From Pseudideonella sakaiensis (GTDB taxonomy: Bacteria; Pseudomonadota; Gammaproteobacteria; Burkholderiales; Burkholderiaceae_C), in assembly GCF_001293525.1 (NCBI RefSeq), contig NZ_BBYR01000054.1:1-48807 (forward strand): 48,807 bases of DNA, in the 5' to 3' direction. The notes beneath the pieces were generated by a model, which was not told the DNA's origin, did not search any database, and saw only the letters and a program-made list of their open reading frames with translations. The translations under genes and the position numbers were made by a program. Positions 7,284 through 15,742 of the stretch are shown piece by piece. The number at the start of each line of letters is the position of its first letter. Within the stretch, counting starts at the first letter, position 1.

Positions 7284-8822
7284 TCAGCTCACGATGCCGA
7301 GGTGCCACGGGACGAACTCATTGTCGCCCAGGCCGAGGGCCTCGCTCTTGGTCGGCTCGCCGGACGCGGTGCGCAGGAGCTGCGCGAAGATGCGCTCGCC
7401 CATGGTCGGGATGTCGACGCCGTCCAGCACCACGCCGCAGTCGATGTCCATGTCCTCCTCGAGGCGGCGGAACATCGGCGTGTTGCTCGCCAGCTTCAGG
7501 GTCGGCGCCGGCTTGCTGCCGAACATCGAGCCGCGGCCGGTGGTGAAGCAGATCAGGTTGGCGCCGCTGGCGATCTGGCCGGTGGTGGCCACCGGGTCGT
7601 AGCCGGGCGAGTCCATGAAGACCAGGCCATGCTTGTCGATGGGCTCGGCATAGCGGTAGACCTCGACCAGCGGCGTCGTGCCGCCCTTCATCGCCGAGCC
7701 CAGGCTCTTCTCGACGATGTTCGCGAGCCCGCCGGCCTGGTTGCCGTGGCCGACCCGGCCGTTGAACTGCGCGCTGTGGCCGCGCGTGTACTCGGCCCAC
7801 CAGTCGAGGCGGTCCAGCAGCTTGCGGCCGACCTCGGGGCTGACGGCGCGCCGCGTCAGCATGAACTCCACGCCGTGGATCTCCGGCGTCTCCGACAGGA
7901 TCGCGGTGCCGCCGTGGCGCACGAGGATGTCCATCGCCGCGCCGAGCGCGGGGTTGCAGGTGATGCCGGAGAAGCCGTCCGAGCCGCCGCACTCGAGCCC
8001 GACCACCAGGTGCTCGGCGCTGCAGGGCACGCGGCGCACGTCGTTGGCCGCCGGCAGCATCGCCTCGACCGCGCGGATGCCCGCCTCGATCGTCGCGCGG
8101 GTGCCGCCCTGCTCCTGCATCACCATGCTGCACACCGCCTGCCCGCCGGCCGACTGCGCCAGGCCCTGCGACTCGACCAGCTCGGCGACCTGGTTGCGCT
8201 CGCAACCGAGGCCGACCACCAGCACCGCGGCCAGGTTGGCATGCCGGGCGGTGCCGGCCAGCGTGCGCCGCAGCAGGTCGAAGTGCTCGCTCGGCGAGGA
8301 CATGCCGCAGCCGCTGGTGTGCGCGAAGGCGACCACGCCGTCGACGTTCGGCCAGCGCGCGAGCCGCTCGGGCGTGAAGTGGTCGGCGATGCGGCGGATC
8401 GCGGTGGCCGAGCAGTTGACCGAGGACAGGATGCCGATGTAGTTGCGCGTCGCCACCCGGCCGTCCGGACGCACGATCCCGAGGAAGCGCGCACGCTGCT
8501 CCGCCGGCAGCAGCTCGACCGGCCGCAGGTCGGCGCAGAAGGCAGGGTCGCGCGCCTCGTCGGCCAGGCCGAGGTTGTGCGTGTGCACGTGCTCGCCGGC
8601 GGCGATGTCGCGCGTCGCCACGCCGATCACCGTGTCGTACTTGCGCACGCGCTCGCCCTGCGCGATGTCGCGCGCGGCGATCTTGTGGCCGGCCGGCACC
8701 TGCGCGCGCAGCCGCAGGCCGAAGGCCGGCAGCTCGCGGCCGAGCGCGAGGGCCTCGCGGGCGACCAGCACGTTGTCGTGGGCGTGCAGCCGGATCAGCG
8801 GCGAGTCGACGCGGGTGTCCAT
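7284..8822 (-). CDS. UxaA/GarD family altronate/galactarate dehydratase
   Basis: A 512-residue single-chain dehydratase of the UxaA/GarD family, which removes water from altronate, galactarate or related polyhydroxy acids using Fe2+. An N-terminal SAF domain (about 10-85) is joined to the large catalytic domain. The join is marked by GIVRPDGRVATRNYIG (115-130), where the C-terminal domain usually begins. Conserved Cys/His motifs are HTSGCGM, GLGCERNQ and ECGGSDGFSGITCNPALG, the last typical of the active site. The ATG at 8822 is preceded by GAGGA. It follows the Bug receptor by 44 bases and precedes the aldehyde dehydrogenase, so all four genes probably share one mRNA. Substrate unknown; aldarates, aldonates or sulfolactate-like compounds are possible. 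Confidence 0.87.
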   Translation of the reverse strand: MDTRVDSPLIRLHAHDNVLVAREALALGRELPAFGLRLRAQVPAGHKIAARDIAQGERVRKYDTVIGVATRDIAAGEHVHTHNLGLADEARDPAFCADLRPVELLPAEQRARFLGIVRPDGRVATRNYIGILSSVNCSATAIRRIADHFTPERLARWPNVDGVVAFAHTSGCGMSSPSEHFDLLRRTLAGTARHANLAAVLVVGLGCERNQVAELVESQGLAQSAGGQAVCSMVMQEQGGTRATIEAGIRAVEAMLPAANDVRRVPCSAEHLVVGLECGGSDGFSGITCNPALGAAMDILVRHGGTAILSETPEIHGVEFMLTRRAVSPEVGRKLLDRLDWWAEYTRGHSAQFNGRVGHGNQAGGLANIVEKSLGSAMKGGTTPLVEVYRYAEPIDKHGLVFMDSPGYDPVATTGQIASGANLICFTTGRGSMFGSKPAPTLKLASNTPMFRRLEEDMDIDCGVVLDGVDIPTMGERIFAQLLRTASGEPTKSEALGLGDNEFVPWHLGIVS

Positions 8823-8866
8823 GCGCTTGTCCTCGTGGGCGGGCGGGGGCCGGGACTCACAGCGTC

Positions 8867-9847
8867 TCAGGCCTTGCTCAGCAGGTCCTTCAGCTTCAGC
8901 CGCTCGATCAGCTGCGTTTCCTTGCGGTAGGTGGCCGCGACGTACTGCTCGTAGTCGGGGCCGTCCAGGTACATCAGCGGCGCATCGATCTTCGCGCAGG
9001 CGGCGGCGAACTCGGGGCTCGCCGCGGCAGCGCGGAAGGCCTCGCGCAGCCGGGCGAGCACCGCCGGCTCGACGCCGCGCGGCGCCGCGATGCCGTTCGG
9101 CGCGTCGACCACCACGTTCCAGCCCAGCTCCTTCAGCGTCGGCACGTCCTTGAAGGACGCGGTGCGCTGCTCGCCCCAGGTCGCCAGCAGCCGCATCTTG
9201 CCGCTCTGCACGTGCGGCGCCCAGGAGCTGGAGTCCGCCAGCACCTCGACGTGGCCGCCGAGCACCGCCTGCAGCGCCTCCGAGCCGCCCTTGAAGGGGA
9301 TGTGGTTCATCTGCGCGCCGGCGGCGATCAGGAACTCCTCCATGCCGACGTGCGTCGCGCCGCCGATGCCGGCGCTGGCGTAGGTGATCGTGCCCGGCTT
9401 CGCCTTGGCCGCGGCAACCAGGTCCTTCGCGCTCTGCCACGGGGCCCCGGCCAGCACCGCGATGCCGAAGGTCTGGCCGGAGACGCGGGCGATGTAGCTC
9501 AGGTCCTTCATCGGGTCCAGCGCCACCGAGCCGAGCTGCGAGAAGCGCGTCACCGAGATCGGCACCTGGCCGACGGTGTAGCCGTCGGGCTTCGCCGAGG
9601 CCATCGCGCGCAGGCCGAGCATGCCGCTCGCGCCGGTGCGGTTCTCCACCACCACGGTCTGGCCGAGCGCCCTGCCCGCCGCGACGCACAGCGCGCGCAT
9701 GGTCACGTCGGCGGTGCCGCCCGCCGCCCAGGGGCAGATGAAGGTGATCGGGCGCTCCGGAAAGGCGCTGGCGAACACGCGCGGCGCAGCGAGGGACACG
9801 GCGGCGCCGAGGCTGCCGAGGGCGAATTGGCGGCGGGTGGGGTGCAT
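8867..9847 (-). CDS. Bug/TctC-type periplasmic solute-binding protein
   Basis: A 326-residue receptor of the Bug (Bordetella uptake gene) family, which binds carboxylates and other small acids in the periplasm. The N-terminus TRRQFALGSLGAAVSLAAP with Ala-Ser-Ala before the mature part is a Tat-like signal. Family motifs: FICPWAAGGTADVTMR near the N-lobe, VVVENRTGASG and PIFKGG-like HIPFKGGSEALQAVLGG in the hinge. No TctA/TctB membrane genes are present in the window, so it is an orphan receptor, common in Burkholderiales. First gene of the catabolic operon: AGGAGACGAG precedes the ATG. It lies divergent from the LysR gene, 110 bases away. Confidence 0.9.
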   Translation of the reverse strand: MHPTRRQFALGSLGAAVSLAAPRVFASAFPERPITFICPWAAGGTADVTMRALCVAAGRALGQTVVVENRTGASGMLGLRAMASAKPDGYTVGQVPISVTRFSQLGSVALDPMKDLSYIARVSGQTFGIAVLAGAPWQSAKDLVAAAKAKPGTITYASAGIGGATHVGMEEFLIAAGAQMNHIPFKGGSEALQAVLGGHVEVLADSSSWAPHVQSGKMRLLATWGEQRTASFKDVPTLKELGWNVVVDAPNGIAAPRGVEPAVLARLREAFRAAAASPEFAAACAKIDAPLMYLDGPDYEQYVAATYRKETQLIERLKLKDLLSKA

Positions 9848-9893
9848 CTCGTCTCCTGGGGGCACGGTCGGCCCGATGCGTTGGAACGGGCGC

Positions 9894-9931
9894 ATTCTTC
9901 CGGGTCGGCCCATGAGGATCCAATGAAGAAT
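9894..9931. promoter_or_regulatory. Candidate LysR operator (inverted repeat)
   Basis: ATTCTTC (9894-9900) and GAAGAAT (9925-9931) form an exact 7-bp inverted repeat with 24 bases between. It lies in the 110-base divergent region between the Bug receptor and the LysR gene. AT-rich arms are unusual in this DNA. The spacing is wider than a single T-N11-A LysR box, so the arms may be two half sites of a longer recognition/activation region. Confidence 0.45.
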
Positions 9932-9957
9932 CGGACTGTTCGGATAACCTTCGTGAC

Positions 9958-10896
9958 ATGACCGACGTCGACCGCGTGCTGCGCTCCAACCTGAAGCTGC
10001 GCCACCTGCAGCTGCTGGTCGCGCTGGACCAGTTCCGCAACCTCGGCCGCGCCGCGGAGTTCCTCTCGGTGACCCAGCCGGCGGTGTCCAAGACCCTGGC
10101 CGAGATCGAGCGGATGTTCGGGCTGGCGCTGTTCGAGCGCTCCGCGCGCGGCACCGAGCCGACGCCCGCGGGCGCCCCGGTGCTGCGCTTCGCGCGCAGC
10201 GTGCTGGCGGACTACGAGCGCACGCGCGACGAGATCGCCGCGGTCGCGCGCGGCGCCGCCGGGCGCGTCGCCGTCGGGGCGATGGTGGTGGCCACGCCGG
10301 ACCTGCTGGTCGACGCGGTGGCACGGCTGAAGGCGCGCTCGGCCCAGGCCACCGTGCTGGTGGAGGAAGGCGACCTGATGCGCCTGCTGCCGCGGCTGCG
10401 CGCCGGCGAGATCGACCTCTTCGTCGGCCGGCTCGAGCCCGGCTATGCCTCGCCCGACCTCGACACCGAGGCCCTGCACGAGGAGGCGATGTGCGTGGTC
10501 GCGCGCCCGGACCATGCGCTGGCGCGGCGCCGGCGGCTGCGCTGGGCGGACCTGGCGCGCGAGCCCTGGGTGATGCCGCCGCCCTGGGCCTCGTCGCGCA
10601 TCAAGCTGCACCAGATGTTCTACAAGCACCGGCTCGACCCGCCGGTCGACGTGATCGAGACCACCTCCTGGCTGAACACCGTCGGCTTCGTGCGCGCACG
10701 CCCGGCGCTCGGCTTCGTCGCGCGCTCGGTCGCGCGGCATGCCGCCGCCGAAGGCCTGCTGGCCCCGCTCGACATCCGCGTGCCGATCGAGCTGCCGCCG
10801 GTGGGCCTGATCACGCTGCGCGGCCGGCGCCGCACCGCCACCACCGAGCAGCTGATGGCCTGCCTGCGCGAGGCCGCCGCGGCGCGGCGGGGGTGA
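9958..10896 (+). CDS. LysR family transcriptional regulator
   Basis: A 312-residue LysR-type regulator. The winged helix is at about residues 13-73: LRHLQLLVALDQFRNLGRAA, then SVTQPAVSKTLAEIE and LFERSARGTEPTPAG. An effector-binding domain of periplasmic-protein fold follows (about 100-300, with VGAMVVATPDLLVDAV and RLRAGEIDLFVGRLEP). The domain arrangement resembles GbpR-like regulators of sugar and hydroxyacid genes. It is transcribed away from the Bug-UxaA-ALDH-TtuC operon and most probably controls it in response to the substrate or an intermediate. There is no obvious Shine-Dalgarno; a GATAAC hexamer at 9943-9948 is only nine bases from the ATG, so the message may be leaderless. Confidence 0.88.
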   Translation: MTDVDRVLRSNLKLRHLQLLVALDQFRNLGRAAEFLSVTQPAVSKTLAEIERMFGLALFERSARGTEPTPAGAPVLRFARSVLADYERTRDEIAAVARGAAGRVAVGAMVVATPDLLVDAVARLKARSAQATVLVEEGDLMRLLPRLRAGEIDLFVGRLEPGYASPDLDTEALHEEAMCVVARPDHALARRRRLRWADLAREPWVMPPPWASSRIKLHQMFYKHRLDPPVDVIETTSWLNTVGFVRARPALGFVARSVARHAAAEGLLAPLDIRVPIELPPVGLITLRGRRRTATTEQLMACLREAAAARRG

Positions 10897-10935
10897 GGGG
10901 CGGCAGCCCGGGGTCGACGGCGGCCGGGCCAGCCC

Positions 10936-13677
10936 TCAGAGCGCGTGCGTCACGAGCCGGAAGTCCGGGTCGTCCGGGAAGGCCTGGACCGTGAAGCCGA
11001 GGCGGCGCACCAGCTCCAGCATCGCGGCGTTCTCGCGCAGCACCAGGCCCTGCATCTCGGTCAGGCCCTTGTCGCGCGCGACCTGCATGATCGCCTCCAT
11101 CAGGCGCGAGCCCAGGCCGCGGCCGGCGAAGTCGTCGGCCACCAGCAGCGAGAACTCGCAGCTGGCGCGGTCGGGGTTGGTGACGTAGCGCGAGACGCCG
11201 ACGATGCGCTCGGTCTCGACGATCGCGCCGTCGTCCTGGGCGGCGCGGGTCTTGGTCAGCGCCACCAGCGCCATCTCGCGGTCGTAGTCGATCAGCGCGA
11301 AGCGCGCCAGCATCGACGGCGGCAGCTGGTGGAAGGACGAGACGAAGCGGAAGTAGCGGCTCTGCGGCGACAGCCGGGTCACCAGGTCCTGCAGCATGCT
11401 CGCGTCGTCGGGCCGGATCGCGCGCACGGTGGCCTCGCCGCCGCCGCGCAGCGGCCAGACCCGCTCCAGCCCGGCCGGGTAGGGCAGGATCGCGAGGTGG
11501 TGGTAGCCGGCGGCGGCGGCGCCCGAGGGCCGCCCCGGCACGCCGGCGCCAGCGCTGCCGACCACGATGCGCGCGTCCACCGCGACCGCGCCGTGCTCGT
11601 CGACGATGATGGGGTTGATGTCCATCTCGCGCAGCTCGGGCAGCTCGCAGACCATCTCGGACACCCGCAGCAGCACCTGCGCCAGCGCCTGCAGGTCGGC
11701 GGCGCCGGCGCCGCGCCCGGCGGCCAGCGTCGCGGCCACGCGCGAGCGCTCGATCAGGCGCAGCGCGAGGTACTGGTTCAGCGGCGGCAGCTCCATCGCG
11801 CGGTCGCCGATCAGCTCGATCATGGTGCCGCCGGCGCCGAACACGATCACCGGGCCGAACGGCGGCTCGCTCACCAGCCCGACGTGCACCTCGCGGCCGC
11901 GGCGCGCGCGCGCCATCTTCTGCACCGTCACGCCGTTGATGCGGGCCTGCGGCTGCAGCCGCCGCACGCGCTCGACCATGTCGGCGTAGGTGTCGCGTGC
12001 GCCGGCGGCGGTCAGCACGTTCAGCGCCACGCCCTGCACGTCGGACTTGTGCGCGATGTCGGGCGAGTCGATCTTCAGCGCGACCGGGAAGCCGAGCTGG
12101 GTCGCGATCATCATCGCCTCGTGCGGGCTGCGCGCCAGCAGTGTCTGCGTCACCGGCACGTGGAAGGCGGCCAGCAGCGTCTTCGACTCCATCTCGGTCA
12201 GCACCTGGCGGCGCTCCGCGAGCACGCTCTCGAGGACGATGCGCGCGCCCTGGATGTCCGGCTGGGCCAGCGCCGACAGCGGCGGCGGCGTCTGCTGCAG
12301 CAGCTGCTGGTTGCGGTAGAACGACGCGATGTTGCCGAAGGCGCCCACGGCCGCCTCCGGCGTGCGGAAGGTCGGCACGCCGGCCTCGTTCAGGCGCTCG
12401 CGCGCCGGGCCGACGCTGGCGTCGCCCATCCAGCAGCCCAGCAGCGGCTTGCCGTGGGCGTCCTTCAGCCGCACCACCGCCTCGGCGACCGCGTCGGCCG
12501 CGGCATCCGCCGGGCCCGCCGCCAGCGCCGGCTTGGGCGAGTAGATCGCCAGCACGCCGTCGACCTCGCGGTCGCGGCCGGCCGCGTCGATCGCGGCGCG
12601 GTAGGCCTCGGCATCGGCGTCCTCGGACAGGTCGATCAGGTCGCTGAGCGAGGCCGCGGCCGGCAGCAGCGGCTGCAGCGCCGCCACCGACGGCGCCGAC
12701 AGCCGGCCCAGCTGCAGCCCGATCTGGTTGACGCGGTCGGCCGCCAGCACGCCTGGCCCGCCGCCGTTGGTGACGATCGCGAGCCGCCGGTCCACCGGCC
12801 GGTAGCGCGAGGCCAGGCACTTCGCGGCCGAGAACAGCTCGACGAAGCTGTCGACGCGCACCGCGCCGGCGCGCCGCAGCGCGGCGTCGAACACGTCGTC
12901 GCTGCCGACGATGGCGCGGCTGTGCGTCTGCGCGGCCTGGTTGCCGGCCGGGCGGCGCCCGGCCTTCAGCACCACCGTCGGCTTGGCGTGCGCGGCCGAG
13001 CGCAGCGCGCTCATGAAGCGCCGGCCGTCGGCGATGCCCTCGAGGTAGACGATCACGCCCTGGGTGCGCGGATCGTTCGCGAAATAGTCGAGCACCGCGG
13101 CGATGTCGATGCCGCCGTGCGGGCCGAGCGAGACCACGGCCGAGAAGCCGACGCCGTTGCGGCGCGCCCAGTCGAGCATCGCGCTGGTCAGCGCGCCCGA
13201 CTGGGACACCAGCGCCAGCGAGCCGCTGCGCGCCAGCGGGCCGACCGCGCCGGCGTTCAGCTTCAGCGGCGGGCACTGGAAGCCCAGGGTGTTCGGGCCG
13301 AGCAGGCTCATGCGCTCGCGCAGCGCGATCTTCTGCAGCGCCGCCGCGGCCGCCGCGTCGAAGCCGCGGCCGACCACCAGCGCGCAGCGGCAGGCCAGGC
13401 GGCCGGCGATCTCCAGCGCCGCCGGCACCTCGGCCGGCGGCAGCGCGATCACCGCCAGGTCCGCGCGCGACTGCGCCAGCTCGGCCAGCGTGCCGCTCTC
13501 CTGGGTGTCCAGGTGGCGCACCAGGCCGGCGTAGCCGTCGGCCGCCAGGGCCTCGCGCACGGCCTGCCGCAGCCGCGCATCGGGGTCCGCCGGCGCGGTG
13601 TCCTGCGCGGGGGGCGCCCCGGTCATCGCGAGGATGGAGGCCGGCGCGAACAGCGGCGAGAGGAAATGCTTGTCCAT
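10936..13677 (-). CDS. Pat/YfiQ-type protein lysine acetyltransferase
   Basis: A 913-residue two-part protein of the Pat (YfiQ/PatZ) type, which acetylates lysines of acetyl-CoA synthetase and other enzymes. Residues about 1-460 match the CoA-binding and ligase-CoA parts of ADP-forming acyl-CoA synthetases (LALVSQSGALTSAMLDWA, THSRAIVGSDDVFDAA, NGGGPGVLAADR). About 480-700 is an ATP-grasp domain (FPVALKIDSPDIAHKSD, GVTVQKMARARRGREV). The last 170 residues are a GNAT acetyltransferase (VRAIRPDDASMLQDL, CEFSLLVADDFAGRGLGSRL, LRENAAMLELVRRLGF). The ATG at 13677 gives MDKHFLSPLF, the usual beginning; an in-frame GTG lies 15 bases upstream. It is convergent with the LysR gene. It could act as an acyl-CoA synthetase instead, but the GNAT tail favours acetyltransferase. 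Confidence 0.88.
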   Translation of the reverse strand: MDKHFLSPLFAPASILAMTGAPPAQDTAPADPDARLRQAVREALAADGYAGLVRHLDTQESGTLAELAQSRADLAVIALPPAEVPAALEIAGRLACRCALVVGRGFDAAAAAALQKIALRERMSLLGPNTLGFQCPPLKLNAGAVGPLARSGSLALVSQSGALTSAMLDWARRNGVGFSAVVSLGPHGGIDIAAVLDYFANDPRTQGVIVYLEGIADGRRFMSALRSAAHAKPTVVLKAGRRPAGNQAAQTHSRAIVGSDDVFDAALRRAGAVRVDSFVELFSAAKCLASRYRPVDRRLAIVTNGGGPGVLAADRVNQIGLQLGRLSAPSVAALQPLLPAAASLSDLIDLSEDADAEAYRAAIDAAGRDREVDGVLAIYSPKPALAAGPADAAADAVAEAVVRLKDAHGKPLLGCWMGDASVGPARERLNEAGVPTFRTPEAAVGAFGNIASFYRNQQLLQQTPPPLSALAQPDIQGARIVLESVLAERRQVLTEMESKTLLAAFHVPVTQTLLARSPHEAMMIATQLGFPVALKIDSPDIAHKSDVQGVALNVLTAAGARDTYADMVERVRRLQPQARINGVTVQKMARARRGREVHVGLVSEPPFGPVIVFGAGGTMIELIGDRAMELPPLNQYLALRLIERSRVAATLAAGRGAGAADLQALAQVLLRVSEMVCELPELREMDINPIIVDEHGAVAVDARIVVGSAGAGVPGRPSGAAAAGYHHLAILPYPAGLERVWPLRGGGEATVRAIRPDDASMLQDLVTRLSPQSRYFRFVSSFHQLPPSMLARFALIDYDREMALVALTKTRAAQDDGAIVETERIVGVSRYVTNPDRASCEFSLLVADDFAGRGLGSRLMEAIMQVARDKGLTEMQGLVLRENAAMLELVRRLGFTVQAFPDDPDFRLVTHAL

Positions 13678-13784
13678 CCCTGCAGTCTGCACCCGAACCG
13701 GGGCTTCGCGGTGGCGCCGTGCCGGGGCCGGGGCGCGTCACGGGCCGCCAGCGACGGCGCTCGCCAGGCGCCGGCCGGCGCGCT

Positions 13785-14177
13785 TCAGCGCCGCGTCGGC
13801 AGCCGCCACAGCCACACCGCGACCGCGGTGCAGCACAGCGCCGGCACGGCGCGCCAGGCGCCGGGCAGCGTCAGCGCGGCCGCCAGGCTGCTGCCCGCCA
13901 TCATCGCCGTCGCCAGCCACTTGGCCGCGAGCGGCACCGCGCGCGTGGCACGCCAGTCGCGCAGCGGCGGGCCGAGGCGCGGGTGGTCCAGCAGCCATTG
14001 CTCCCAGCGCCGGCTGCCGCGCGCGAAGCAGCCGGCCGCCAGCAGCACGAAGGGCACCGTGGGCAGCAGCGGCAGCACCACGCCGAGCAGCCCGAGCAGC
14101 AGCGCGAGCACGCCGGCGGCGATCCACGCCGGGCGCTGCCAGGCCGGCGCCGTGGGCGGCGGCGGCTCGGGGGTCAT
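13785..14177 (-). CDS. DUF454 (YbaN-like) inner membrane protein
   Basis: A 130-residue membrane protein of the DUF454/YbaN family. After a Pro-rich lead, residues 18-47 form a hydrophobic hairpin with the family hallmark LGVVLPLLPTVPFVLLAAGC. Then comes FARGSRRWEQWLLDHPRLGPPLRDW and two more membrane stretches towards the C-terminus. Function is unknown in characterised genomes. Its ATG overlaps the stop of the tandem TetR gene by four bases (ATGA), so the two are translationally coupled and co-transcribed; the TetR-like protein may regulate it. Confidence 0.85.
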   Translation of the reverse strand: MTPEPPPPTAPAWQRPAWIAAGVLALLLGLLGVVLPLLPTVPFVLLAAGCFARGSRRWEQWLLDHPRLGPPLRDWRATRAVPLAAKWLATAMMAGSSLAAALTLPGAWRAVPALCCTAVAVWLWRLPTRR

Positions 14178-15478
14178 GGGCAGCCCCGCGGCGGCAGGTC
14201 GCCGAGGGCCGGGGGCGCGGCGACGGACGGCGGGCACAGCACGCCCTCCAGCATCGGCCGGACGTACTGGGCGTCGATCGAATCGACGGTCGCCGCGGGC
14301 AGCCAGCGGTGCAGCTCCGCGGCGGCATTGATGCAGGCGATCACCGCCTCGGCGGCGACGGTCGGGTCCAGCGGCCGGATCGAGCCGTCGACCATGCCGT
14401 CCACCAGCACGCTGGCGTAGCGCTGGCCGAGCCGGTGCAGCGTGCGGGTGACGCGCCGCCGGTGCGCCTGGTCGGGCAGCGCGCTGGTCGCGGTGGCGCG
14501 CAGCAGCGGGCCGTCGTCCGACAGCTGGAAGTGCACGAGCGCGCGCGCCGCGGCGCCGGCCCGCGACCAGCCGGTGCCCGGACCGTCTTCCGCACGCCGC
14601 AGCGCCTGGCGCATCACGCCGAAGCTGCGCTCGAAGCACTCGGTGATCAGGTCGTGCTTGGTGTCGTGGTGGTGGTAGAAGGAGCCCTTGGTGACGTTCA
14701 GCCGCGCCGAGATCTTGTCCACCGACGCACCGCGGTAGCCCTGCTCGTTGACGAGCACCGTGGCCGCACGCAGGAAGGCGTCGAGCGTGCCGCCGGCCTC
14801 GGGGCCGAGGCGCCACGGCGGCTCGGCCAGCGGCACCGGGGGCCACGCGGCACCCGTCGCCGGCAGGCCGCGCAGCAGGTGGTCGACCACCCGCGCGGCG
14901 ATGCGCGGGTACTCGTCGGTCTCGTGGCGGCCGATCGCGTTGCGCAGCGCATGCGCGACCGACAGCACGAGGTGGGCACGGGCGTTCAGGTCCTCGCGGC
15001 CCAGCGCGCGGGTCGACGGCCCCTTCAGCAGGCCGCGCACGCGGCGGAACATGTCGGTGTAGGCCGCGAACACGCGCCCGTCGTGCGGCGCGGGCAGCGC
15101 GCGGATGTCGTTGAAGCTGAGCAGCGGCGGGTGGCGCCCGGCCTCGATGTCGGCCAGGCGCTGCGCGTAGGCGCCGAAGAAGTGCTGCAGGCGCTGCGGC
15201 ACGTCGTCGGCCGCGGCGCCGGCCTGCGTCGCGAGCGCGTCGAAGGCGGCGATCGAGCGCTCGAAGCAGGCCGTCGCCAGGTCTTCCTTCTTGCGGTAGT
15301 AATAGGTGACGCTGTTGGTGACCAGGCCGACGCTGCCGGCGATGTCGGCCAGCGTCGCGCCGCGCACGCCGTGCTCGTCGAAGCGGCGAACGGCCGCGTC
15401 GAGGATGGCCTCGCGCTTTTCCTGGTAGCGCGGCGTCTGGACGGGCGCCAGCGGCCCGGCGCCGGACGGGCCGCTCAC
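14174..15478 (-). CDS. Regulator with two complete TetR units
   Basis: A 434-residue protein containing two full TetR/AcrR-type units in one chain. HTH 1 spans about 22-72 (REAILDAAVRRFDEHGVRG, VTNSVTYYYRKKEDL). HTH 2 spans about 232-285 (LDAFLRAATVLVNEQGYRG, VTKGSFYHHHDTKHDL). Each is followed by a helical ligand/dimer domain of roughly 140-150 residues. Since ordinary TetR proteins are homodimers of about 200 residues, this looks like a covalent pseudo-dimer, and the differing recognition helices imply an asymmetric operator. The GTG at 15478 is the best start; no ATG in frame lies close to the domain. It is divergent from the TerB-like gene and coupled to the DUF454 gene. Confidence 0.8.
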   Translation of the reverse strand: MSGPSGAGPLAPVQTPRYQEKREAILDAAVRRFDEHGVRGATLADIAGSVGLVTNSVTYYYRKKEDLATACFERSIAAFDALATQAGAAADDVPQRLQHFFGAYAQRLADIEAGRHPPLLSFNDIRALPAPHDGRVFAAYTDMFRRVRGLLKGPSTRALGREDLNARAHLVLSVAHALRNAIGRHETDEYPRIAARVVDHLLRGLPATGAAWPPVPLAEPPWRLGPEAGGTLDAFLRAATVLVNEQGYRGASVDKISARLNVTKGSFYHHHDTKHDLITECFERSFGVMRQALRRAEDGPGTGWSRAGAAARALVHFQLSDDGPLLRATATSALPDQAHRRRVTRTLHRLGQRYASVLVDGMVDGSIRPLDPTVAAEAVIACINAAAELHRWLPAATVDSIDAQYVRPMLEGVLCPPSVAAPPALGDLPPRGCP

Positions 15479-15742
15479 GGCGCGGCGCGACCCGCATCCG
15501 CCCGGCACCGGGCGGATCGATCGAAGGACGGGTACGAAGCGAGCGGGCGCATGGTCAGGGGCCAGGGGCGATGCCTGCCCTCGTTTGGAAAGCGCAGTTT
15601 GCCAGAGAAGGCCCGGGCGACGCGGTGGGGGCTTCCCGGTGGCGGCCCCGCCGGAACCTTGTGCGGCGGCGCGAGACCAAGCGCCGGTCCGCCGTCGCTC
15701 GCCGCGTGCCGCCGGCCCCCGAAGCCCTCCGAAGGATCGCCC

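Noticed and set aside
10936-13677. ADP-forming acetate-CoA ligase
   Set aside because: The CoA-ligase and ATP-grasp parts are present, but the C-terminal GNAT domain indicates a Pat-type protein acetyltransferase.
10945-14331. A plus-strand open frame of more than 1100 codons opposite the acetyltransferase gene
   Set aside because: It is Arg/Gln/His/Leu-rich shadow translation antisense to a gene with clear domains; GC-rich codon bias leaves the opposite strand free of stops.
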